Below, piece by piece: positions 8,164-14,693 of a stretch of 20,213 nucleotides of DNA (its first letter is position 1; every line of letters begins with the position of its first letter). The stretch comes from a bacterium. Lineage in GTDB: Bacteria > Elusimicrobiota > Elusimicrobia > Elusimicrobiales > UBA9959. A program made the translations under genes and the position numbers. Below the pieces are notes generated by a model that worked only from the letters and a program-made list of their open reading frames with translations, searched no databases and was not told the DNA's origin. The stretch lies in NCBI GenBank assembly GCA_021812825.1, contig JAKAMO010000045.1, positions 1 through 20,213 of the forward strand, in the 5' to 3' direction.

Positions 8164-9030
8164 ATGGGGAAGGTCATAATCAGGATAAAAGGCGGGCTGG
8201 GGAACCAGCTTTTCTGTTACGCGGCGGCGCGGCGTCTCGCGCTGGCGAACGGGGCGGAGCTGGTGATAGACGACGTCACCGGTTTCGTCCGCGACGCCAG
8301 ATACCGCCGGAAATACATGCTGGACCATTTTAATATCGGCGCGCGCAAGGCCACGCCGCCGGAGAGGATGGAGCCGTTCGAGCGGCTGAGGCGCGGCCTG
8401 GCGAAATGGCTTTCGCGGCGGCGCCCTTTCGGCGCCCGCGCGTACCTGGAGCAGGAAGGACTGGAATTCGACCCCAGGCTGCTGGCGCTGAAGGTCAAGG
8501 ACACCGTTTATCTGGACGGCTACTGGCATTCCGAGAATTATTTCAAGGACCGGGAGCGGGAGATACGGGAAGACCTGCGTATGAGTCCGCCTGCGGACGC
8601 CGCCAACCTGCGGGTGGAGGCCGAAATCCGGTCCCGGGCGTCGGTGGCGCTGCACGTCCGCCTTTTCGAGGCGACCGGCTCGGCCGGGGCCAGCGACGCG
8701 CCGGCGGATTACTACAGGCGGGCGGTGGACTACATGGATGCTAAGGCCGGGCGGCCCCATTATTTCCTCTTTTCCGACATGCCGGAAGAGGCGAGGTCCC
8801 GTATCGGCCTCCCCGGGGACCGGCTTACGGTGGTCTCGCATAACCGCGCCGGCGACGCCGCCTGCGCCGACCTCTGGTTGATGGGGCGCTGTTCGCACTT
8901 TATCACCGCTAACAGCACTTTCAGCTGGTGGGGAGCGTGGCTTTCCGACTCCCCGGGAAAGATAGTCGTGGCCCCGGCGGCCGGTTTCGCCAACGACGAC
9001 GCCGTGCCGGGGACCTGGGTGAAACTCTGA
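8164..9030 (+). CDS. GT11 alpha-1,2-fucosyltransferase family protein
   Basis: Encodes a 288-residue GT11 transferase. GGLGNQLFCYA at 10-20, YLDGYWHSENYF at mid-protein and ANSTFSWWGAWL (from residue 249) are near-exact family elements. GT11 enzymes use GDP-L-fucose or related donors to form alpha-1,2 linkages on galactose. The central H-x-R-R-G-D-Y donor motif is reduced to H164-V-R166 followed by LFEATGS, so the second Arg and the GD are missing, and donor use may differ. I chose ATG 8164. A TTG at 8155 overlapping the previous stop is the alternative and would add three residues. Neither has a strong ribosome-binding site. Together with the gene at 4680, the locus has two GT11-type proteins but no visible gmd/fcl. 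Confidence 0.8.
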   Translation: MGKVIIRIKGGLGNQLFCYAAARRLALANGAELVIDDVTGFVRDARYRRKYMLDHFNIGARKATPPERMEPFERLRRGLAKWLSRRRPFGARAYLEQEGLEFDPRLLALKVKDTVYLDGYWHSENYFKDREREIREDLRMSPPADAANLRVEAEIRSRASVALHVRLFEATGSAGASDAPADYYRRAVDYMDAKAGRPHYFLFSDMPEEARSRIGLPGDRLTVVSHNRAGDAACADLWLMGRCSHFITANSTFSWWGAWLSDSPGKIVVAPAAGFANDDAVPGTWVKL

Positions 9031-9974
9031 TGAAAAAGAAAAAAATTCTCGTGATCGGCGGCTGCGGTTTTATCGGCCGCAACCTGCTGGAGGAATTCGC
9101 CAAAGACCGCCGCTATTCCGTGGTCGTTTTTGACAGGCCGGAGGCGATCAAGGCCGCCGCGAAGATAGGGAGCGCGGTCTACGTGCCCGGGAACTTCGAT
9201 TCGCGGTCCTCCCTGGAGGGCATTTTCCGGAGGCACCGGATAGATACCGTGGTCCATCTGGTCTCTACTACGGTCCCGGCTTCGTCCGACGGCTTCGCCA
9301 TGGTGTACGACATCGAAACCAACCTGGTGCCCACGGTGCGCCTGCTGTGCCTGATGGAAAAGTACAAGGCTCGCAGGATAATTTTCGCTTCTTCCGGCGG
9401 CACCGTGTACGGTCCCGGCGCCGGTGGACGCGCGGCCGTCTCAGAGAGCTGCGCCACCAATCCCATCTGCTCCCACGGGACCGTGAAGCTGGCGATAGAA
9501 AAGTACATACAGTTGAGTTCGTACCTGCACGGCCTGGAGTACCTTATTCTGAGGATATCCAACCCGTACGGGGAGCATCATTCCTCCCGGGTGCAGGGCC
9601 TGATAAACGTGGCGCTGAGGAACATGGCCGAGGGCAGGCCCGTCCGCATCTGGGGCGACGGGCGCGTGGTGCGCGATTACATTTACGTGAAGGACTGCGT
9701 ACGGGCCGTGAAGAGGCTGATGGATGCCGCCGTCTCCGGGGAAATAGTGAACGTGGGCTCCGGGAGGGGGCATTCCGTCAACGAGGTGCTGCGCATGCTG
9801 CGGAAAGTGGCCGGCGAGCTCAGGGTGGAGCGCCGACCCGGGCGCAAGTTCGACGTGCCGCGAGTGGTGCTGAACGTCAGCCGCCTCAAGGCGCTTACTG
9901 GATTCGTCCCTACTCCGCTGGAAGCGGGGATAAGGAAGACTTTCGAGTGGCTTTCCGGGGGCGGCGGAAGATGA
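9030..9974 (+). CDS. NAD-dependent epimerase/dehydratase (extended SDR, GalE-like) with His in place of catalytic Tyr
   Basis: Encodes a 314-residue extended short-chain dehydrogenase of the nucleotide-sugar epimerase type. VIGGCGFIG is the NAD-binding glycine motif, SSGGTVYG the Ser/Thr strand, and RDYIYVKD the usual C-terminal substrate-region motif. Such enzymes typically interconvert UDP-hexoses or UDP-HexNAcs at C4 or make 4,6-dehydro intermediates. The Y-x-x-x-K catalytic motif reads H149-G-T-V-K153: the Lys is kept but the Tyr is His, directly from codon CAC at 9474-9476. Function could be altered, or a different residue may act as the base. The start is ATG 9030, sharing one base with the previous stop (TGATG). 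It overlaps the following GT2 by 4 bases. The substrate is not deducible. Confidence 0.82.
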   Translation: MKKKKILVIGGCGFIGRNLLEEFAKDRRYSVVVFDRPEAIKAAAKIGSAVYVPGNFDSRSSLEGIFRRHRIDTVVHLVSTTVPASSDGFAMVYDIETNLVPTVRLLCLMEKYKARRIIFASSGGTVYGPGAGGRAAVSESCATNPICSHGTVKLAIEKYIQLSSYLHGLEYLILRISNPYGEHHSSRVQGLINVALRNMAEGRPVRIWGDGRVVRDYIYVKDCVRAVKRLMDAAVSGEIVNVGSGRGHSVNEVLRMLRKVAGELRVERRPGRKFDVPRVVLNVSRLKALTGFVPTPLEAGIRKTFEWLSGGGGR

Positions 9975-10987
9975 ACGTGACCGGAAGCTCAGGAAGCCCG
10001 CCGATATCGGTGCTGATGTCCTGCTACAACGGCAGCCGCTGGCTGCCGGAAGCGCTGGACAGCGTGCTGGGACAGACGTTCGCTAACTTCGAGTTCATCG
10101 TAGTGGATGACGGCTCCGTGGACGCTACCCCGCGGATACTCAGGGAGTACGAGGGGCGGGACGGGAGGCTGCGCGTTCTCCTGAAGCAGAACACCGGCCT
10201 CGCGGATTCGCTGAACGCGGGGTTGTCGCTGGCCAGGGGTACCTGGATAGCCAGGGTGGACCAGGACGATATCTGCGAGCCGTCGCGCCTGGAGAGGCAG
10301 CTGGAATTCGCCGCCTCCCGTTCCGGGCTGGTCCTTTTGGGGTCCGGATTCTCCGAGATCGACGAACGGGGGTCCCTGATCGGGGTGCATTCCTATCCCG
10401 GGTCCCACCGGGGGCTCTCGCGCCGGCTCGAACGGCTGCAAGGCTTTTTCCCGCATTCCTCGGCCTTCTACCTGGCGGCCGCCGCCCGCGGCGTGGGCGG
10501 GTATAACAGGCGGATAAGCAGGGCGGAGGATTGGCGGCTCTGGCTGGAACTTTCCCTGAAAGGGGAACTGTCCTGTCTGCGCGAACCGCTTGTGAGGATA
10601 CGGAAGCATTCCGGACAGATGTCCTGGGACGCGAGCGGCTCCCGGCAGCTGTTCGATGCCGCGGCTGCCACGGCCTGCCATTTCCTCCGCAAGGCCGGCC
10701 TCCCGGACCCGTCTACGGCCCCGGACCTCTCTGAGTGGGAGAGCTTCCGCGCCTGGGTGGAGGAGCGCCTTCTTTCCGAGGGCTTCCTGGACCACAGGAA
10801 GGCCTGGTGGGAGGTCAGGGCGGCCTATGTCGCCGCAGGCGGCGGACCGGTCGCCCTGGCGCGGTTTAGCGCACGGGTGCTGGCTTCGCGCTACGCGCTC
10901 CAGATGCTGGGCAACAAACTTTTCGGCTCGAACCTGCCGAGGCGCCTTGCCGCCGAATGGGCCAGAGGTTCCGGCGGGGGCCGCTGA
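9971..10987 (+). CDS. Family 2 glycosyltransferase
   Basis: Encodes a 338-residue GT-A fold transferase. Visible features are ISVLMSCYNG at the N terminus, VVDDGS (DDGS at 46-49) for UDP binding, DQDD at 97-100 as the DxD metal site, and a late AEDWRLW block (E186, D187) in the position of the catalytic base. It resembles the common O-antigen and capsule GT2 group that transfers hexoses or HexNAc to a lipid-linked acceptor on the cytosolic face. No membrane span is predicted by eye, but the C-terminal 60 residues are Ala/Arg/Leu-rich and could be membrane-associated. ATG 9971 overlaps the SDR stop (ATGA) and GGCGGAAG provides a weak ribosome-binding site. An open frame extends far upstream in this phase but is a shadow of the SDR gene. 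Confidence 0.87.
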   Translation: MNVTGSSGSPPISVLMSCYNGSRWLPEALDSVLGQTFANFEFIVVDDGSVDATPRILREYEGRDGRLRVLLKQNTGLADSLNAGLSLARGTWIARVDQDDICEPSRLERQLEFAASRSGLVLLGSGFSEIDERGSLIGVHSYPGSHRGLSRRLERLQGFFPHSSAFYLAAAARGVGGYNRRISRAEDWRLWLELSLKGELSCLREPLVRIRKHSGQMSWDASGSRQLFDAAAATACHFLRKAGLPDPSTAPDLSEWESFRAWVEERLLSEGFLDHRKAWWEVRAAYVAAGGGPVALARFSARVLASRYALQMLGNKLFGSNLPRRLAAEWARGSGGGR

Positions 10988-10990
10988 CGT

Positions 10991-12130
10991 ATGAAACTGG
11001 CGATACTCAACCTTACCGGCGGCGGCATAAGCGGCGGCTACAAGAATTACCTGCAGAGCATGCTGCCGCGTCTGGCGGCCGATCCCCGGATAACTTCCGT
11101 TCTGTGCGTGGCGCCCGGTTCGCTGGGGGCCGAAGAGCTTGCCACGGCGGGACCAAAACTGCGTTTCGTCGAGTGCGCGCCGTTCAGGCCGTTCCATAAC
11201 GGCGTGGATAGAGCGATGGAAGAGCTGCTTTCTTCCTACGCTCCGGACTTGATCTTCGTGCCTACGGCCAGGGTCGCGAAGTTCCGGGACGTGCCGGTGG
11301 TTTCGATGATACAGAACATGGCGCCGCTGGTTTCCTGGGAGTGGTACGGTCCGTGGCAAAAGTTGAAATTATGGGTGCAAAGGGCGGAAACCTTCAGGGC
11401 GGTAGCCCAGGCCGAAAAGATCATATCAATCTCGGGTTTCGTCCATGATTTCCTGAGGGGAGCGTGGGCTGTTCCGGAGGCCAAGATCGCTCCTGTCTAT
11501 TTCGGGACCCCTGTTCCGGCAGCTAATCCGCGGCGTCCTTCGAACCTGCCCGCTGATTGGACATCTTTCTTGTTCACCGCCGGTTCGGTGGAGCCGTACC
11601 GGAGTCTGGAGGACGTGATAGAATGCGCTGAATATTTCCGGAAGGACCTGGGCTCTCCGGTGAAAATAGTCGTCGCGGGGCGGGCAAAAGCGGATATGCG
11701 GAGATATGAGGCGCATCTTAAACGGATGGCCGAAAAGGCCGGGGTGGCGGCGGACCTGTGCTGGGCCGGACAGATATCGGCGGAGGAGATGACCTGGTGT
11801 TACCGTAATTGTCTGGCGTTCCTCATGACCAGCCGGGTGGAGGCGGGGCCCACTACCGTCCTGGAGTCTATGAGCTGTGGCGCGGTCTGTGTGGCCGCGG
11901 ACAATCCCCCGCTTCCTGAATTCTACGGCGCGGCGGCGGTGTATTATACCCCAGGGGACGGGCGGATGCTTGCGGCCCGTATCAGGGAAGTGCTGGCTTG
12001 GGAGGCCGGCAAACTAAGCGTTCTCTCGTCGGCCGCGCATGCCCGTTCCAGGGAATTTACCTGGGAAAAGACCGTGGACAAGACTATAGAACTGTTCCAG
12101 GAGGTTCTCCGGAATGCTCGTGCAGGTTAG
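10991..12130 (+). CDS. Family 4 glycosyltransferase (GT-B fold)
   Basis: Encodes a 379-residue retaining glycosyltransferase. The N-terminal half begins with LAILNLTGGGISGGYKNYL, the Gly-rich acceptor-side loop of GT4. The C-terminal half has FLFTAGSVEPYRSLEDVI, IVVAGRA and the family's E-x7-E motif (E284 to E292 in EAGPTTVLE) for donor phosphate/ribose binding, followed by MSCGAVCVAADNPPLPE. It probably adds an alpha-linked sugar to the growing lipid-linked repeat. It starts three bases after the preceding stop. Near its 3' end lies a strong AGGAGG (12099-12104) that does not serve this gene but precedes a 19-codon ORF leading to the wzx-like start. The stop is TAG, and the next gene lies in the same phase after it. 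Confidence 0.87.
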   Translation: MKLAILNLTGGGISGGYKNYLQSMLPRLAADPRITSVLCVAPGSLGAEELATAGPKLRFVECAPFRPFHNGVDRAMEELLSSYAPDLIFVPTARVAKFRDVPVVSMIQNMAPLVSWEWYGPWQKLKLWVQRAETFRAVAQAEKIISISGFVHDFLRGAWAVPEAKIAPVYFGTPVPAANPRRPSNLPADWTSFLFTAGSVEPYRSLEDVIECAEYFRKDLGSPVKIVVAGRAKADMRRYEAHLKRMAEKAGVAADLCWAGQISAEEMTWCYRNCLAFLMTSRVEAGPTTVLESMSCGAVCVAADNPPLPEFYGAAAVYYTPGDGRMLAARIREVLAWEAGKLSVLSSAAHARSREFTWEKTVDKTIELFQEVLRNARAG

Positions 12131-12173
12131 GCGTCGGATCAACTTTTCCGTAGGGGATCGGGTGCCCGTTTGA
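12114..12173 (+). other. Possible 19-residue coupling ORF ahead of the wzx-like gene
   Basis: A short frame (MLVQVRRRINFSVGDRVPV) starts at an ATG nine bases after a perfect AGGAGG at 12099-12104. It ends with a TGA (12171-12173) that overlaps the TTG start of the flippase (TTGA). Because that TTG has no well-placed ribosome-binding site, this mini-ORF could deliver ribosomes to it by termination-reinitiation. It overlaps the end of the preceding GT4 gene. I do not recognise the peptide. Confidence 0.35.
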
Positions 12174-13657
12174 AGAACGAGGTAATTCTTCTTGTCGCAG
12201 GCCGTGGTGTCCAGGCCCTGCTTACAATAGCCCTTTTCAGGGTCCTTACCACTTTGCTTTCTCCGGCTGACGTCGGCGGCGTTTACCTTATGATCTCCGC
12301 GGCTACCCTTTTCGGGATGTTCCTCCTGAATCCGGTCCTTATGTACCTTAACCGGAACTTGTTCCTCTGGCATGATGCGAAGACCGTTTTTGAGCATATG
12401 CTGGGATATAGCGGGTACGTGCTGGCCATCTCAGCGCTCGCCTTCCCTGTAGTCCTGGCGGCGTGGAGCTTTCTGGGGGTCGGCGCGGAGCTGCCCGGGA
12501 TAGCTTTTGCCTCTATCACCGCTTGTTACACGTCTGTCCTGAACCTGAATCAGGCCTTTCTCCCTGTTCTGAACACCCTGGGGCGCAAAGGCGCTTTCGT
12601 CTCCCTGACGCTGGCGACATCCTTCGCGGCTTTGCTCTGTTCCGCGCTCTTCGTCAGGATCGGTGCCGCTTCGGCCGGGATGTGGATGTGGGGACAGGTG
12701 GCGGCCATAGGGGCGGTAACCTGTATCGGAGTTTTAGCGTTCCTGAAACTGATCCCGGAGCCGGGCATTTCCGCGGCGAGGATTTCGCGGTATACCAGCA
12801 AGTCCGCCCTTTTGCCGGCCGCCAGATTCGCCATCCCTTTGTCAGGCGCAGCCTTCTTTATGTGGTCACAGGCGCAATCCTACAGGGTCTTGGTGGAGAA
12901 ACTGAACGGGGCGGAGTTCCTGGGCTACCTGGCCGTAGGCTTCAGCATCGCCACGAGCGTCGCCGGGATCCTCGAGTCGCTGGTACAGCAGATCTATCTG
13001 CCGGGGTTTTACCGCGCCATAACCGGCGGGGATAGGGCCGCCCGTGCCGCGGCCCTAGGGAAGCTGGTCTCCAAAGCGATCCCCGTCTACCTGATCTATC
13101 TCTTTTTTCTTCTTGGTACGTCGGAATACCTGGTCAGGGTCCTGGTGTCGGAAAAGTTCCGCGCGGTGTTCGTATACTCCAGGTACGGCGCGTTCATAGA
13201 ATTTTTCCGCATGACCACCAATATTCTGGCTTCCGCGGCCCATTCGGAGATGCGCACCGACGTTCTGATCAAACCGTACTTTTTCGGAGGAATAGCCGCG
13301 CTAGCCGGAGTTTATTTCGCGGCGCTGTCGCCGGCTCCGTCGATCTGCATCCCGCTGGCCCTTCTGGCCAGCGGGCTCCTGACGCTGGTGATCATGTGGC
13401 GGGTTGTCGCGCGTATGTCCGGACTTGCGCTGGACGCCGCCGTTTTTGTGCGCTATGCGCTCTTGTCCCTGGCGTTCCTCCCGCTGGCCTTTTTCCACGG
13501 GGGAGGGTTCGTTCGCGCCACGCTGGCACTCTCCGCGGCGGGGGCATACTTCGTGTGGCTGCAGTATCGTGCGGCCGGGATCCACGGCAGTGATCTGGCC
13601 TTGGGGGCCGGCAGGGGCCACGAAGCGGGCCTGCCCGGGCCGGGAGAGGACCTATGA
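12170..13657 (+). CDS. Wzx-like polysaccharide flippase (MOP superfamily)
   Basis: Encodes a 495-residue polytopic inner-membrane protein with about 12 hydrophobic segments and a typical Wzx/RfbX layout. The N terminus is a short polar stretch followed by a helix ending RVLTTLLSPADVGGVYLM. Wzx proteins move undecaprenyl-diphosphate-linked repeat units across the inner membrane. There is no ATPase motif. The start is TTG: the frame has a stop at 12128-12130, no ATG or GTG lies between it and the first helix, and the next ATG would cut into that helix. The weak start may be rescued by the coupled mini-ORF at 12114-12173. A Wzy-like polymerase follows two genes later, supporting a Wzx/Wzy route. 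It overlaps a further short ORF by 4 bases. A teichoic- or exopolysaccharide-type exporter of the same superfamily is the alternative. Confidence 0.82.
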   Translation: MKNEVILLVAGRGVQALLTIALFRVLTTLLSPADVGGVYLMISAATLFGMFLLNPVLMYLNRNLFLWHDAKTVFEHMLGYSGYVLAISALAFPVVLAAWSFLGVGAELPGIAFASITACYTSVLNLNQAFLPVLNTLGRKGAFVSLTLATSFAALLCSALFVRIGAASAGMWMWGQVAAIGAVTCIGVLAFLKLIPEPGISAARISRYTSKSALLPAARFAIPLSGAAFFMWSQAQSYRVLVEKLNGAEFLGYLAVGFSIATSVAGILESLVQQIYLPGFYRAITGGDRAARAAALGKLVSKAIPVYLIYLFFLLGTSEYLVRVLVSEKFRAVFVYSRYGAFIEFFRMTTNILASAAHSEMRTDVLIKPYFFGGIAALAGVYFAALSPAPSICIPLALLASGLLTLVIMWRVVARMSGLALDAAVFVRYALLSLAFLPLAFFHGGGFVRATLALSAAGAYFVWLQYRAAGIHGSDLALGAGRGHEAGLPGPGEDL

Positions 13658-13734
13658 CGGTTATGCGCGAATTCCACCTGCCCGGTTCATCGCCGGTTAT
13701 ACGGCAGCGTCGCCGCGGGGACGGTTTGTGGTAG
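13654..13734 (+). other. Possible 26-residue bridging ORF between wzx-like and GT2 genes
   Basis: A frame of 26 codons starts at an ATG overlapping the wzx-like stop (ATGA), four bases after GAGAGG. It ends with a TAG seven bases into the GT2 gene, which begins at GTG 13728. It thus spans the only gap between the two genes and could carry translating ribosomes across it. The peptide (starting MTVMREFHLPG) is unrecognised. A frameshift that separated the GT2 gene from an original ATG is the alternative reading. Confidence 0.3.
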
Positions 13735-14693
13735 AAGCGACCGGCTTGGTGACCGTGGCTATCCCTACCCGGGACAGGCCCCGCAGCCTGTTAAAAGCTG
13801 TCGCCAGCGTAGTTCTGCAAAGCTATGGACGCCTCGAGATCATAGTGTCGGATAATAATTCCTCCGGAGATACGCGGAAGTCAGTGGCCGGAGTAGCGGA
13901 CCCGCGCATAAAGTATTTCAGACATGACAGCGACCTGACGATGACGGAGAACTGGAACTTCTGCCTGCAGCGGGCCAGCGGCGAGTACTTCCTGCTGCTT
14001 TCCGACGACGACTCGTTGGCGGCCGGGGCCATAACCGAACTTTTAAAAGGGCTGACCGACGAAGGGGCCGTCCTTTCCTATGGCCGGGCGGTCTTCCGGG
14101 ACGACGCCGGCGGATTCCTGGGAGTCAGCCGTGCGGCGCCCCGGCTGGAGCCCGGAGAGGCGTTCATCCAGGCTTCGCTTTCCGGACTTCGTAACGCCTT
14201 GCCCTCCGCGACCCTCTTCAGGACGGCGCTTGCGCGAGAATTAGGGGGCTATCCGGAAATAGGCAACTCCACCGATCTCGCGCTCAGGCTGGCTCTGGCC
14301 ACGCACGGCACGGTGGCGTGCGTCCCGGCGCCTATCCTGGAGTATTCGATACATCCCGGAGGGCTGTCTCTGGATACCGCGAAAACAAGGGAAAGTTTCC
14401 TGAAGCTGGCGGAATGGGCGGGGAGGCCTTCGGCTCCGCTCGCGAAGTGGCGGGGGCTGGTCGCACGCTACTGCGCCGGCTCTTTGCGGTCACGGGCGCG
14501 GAGAAGCGCCTTGCGGGGCGACCTTGCCGGCGCGCGGGTCCTTTTAGAGGCTTCGAACCTTATCGCTCCCGGCTCGCGGCTGGCGGATTTTGCGGTTGAG
14601 GCGTTCTCCTGGGCCCCTGTGCGGAGCTTTGCCGGGCTTCTCAGGGCCATCAGGCAGTATTTGCGAAGTGTTCTTTTTGGACGTAGAGTATGA
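13728..14693 (+). CDS. Family 2 glycosyltransferase
   Basis: Encodes a 321-residue GT2 enzyme: VTVAIPTRDRP at the N terminus, IIVSDNNS for nucleotide binding, and LSDDDS as the DxD metal site. It resembles the N-terminal half of the GT2-DUF5672 fusion at 3046 (shared IPTxxRP, VSDN and ExF-LxSDDD blocks), suggesting paralogy, but carries no DUF5672. The start is ambiguous because no ATG is in phase near the fold. GTG 13728 is best, with GGGGA six to seven bases upstream and about nine residues ahead of the first strand. The open frame further upstream belongs to the shadow of the wzx-like gene. The C-terminal end (SFAGLLRAIRQYLRSVLFGRRV region) is a basic amphipathic helix. It overlaps the next gene by 4 bases (ATGA). 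Confidence 0.85.
   Translation: MVEATGLVTVAIPTRDRPRSLLKAVASVVLQSYGRLEIIVSDNNSSGDTRKSVAGVADPRIKYFRHDSDLTMTENWNFCLQRASGEYFLLLSDDDSLAAGAITELLKGLTDEGAVLSYGRAVFRDDAGGFLGVSRAAPRLEPGEAFIQASLSGLRNALPSATLFRTALARELGGYPEIGNSTDLALRLALATHGTVACVPAPILEYSIHPGGLSLDTAKTRESFLKLAEWAGRPSAPLAKWRGLVARYCAGSLRSRARRSALRGDLAGARVLLEASNLIAPGSRLADFAVEAFSWAPVRSFAGLLRAIRQYLRSVLFGRRV

Noticed and set aside
8928..9029. Upstream extension of the GalE-like SDR to an earlier ATG at 8928
   Set aside because: It would add 34 residues overlapping the GT11 gene. The NAD-binding strand starts directly after ATG 9030, which is coupled to the previous stop.
9347..9970. Upstream extension of the GT2 gene at 9971
   Set aside because: The added 208 residues are Arg/Gly-rich shadow translation of the SDR gene. 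GT2 proteins start just before the ISVLMSCYN strand.
13404..13727. Upstream extension of the GT2 gene at 13728 to an ATG at 13404
   Set aside because: It would overlap over 250 bases of the wzx-like gene and adds low-complexity residues. The GTG at 13728 sits at the right distance from the first strand.
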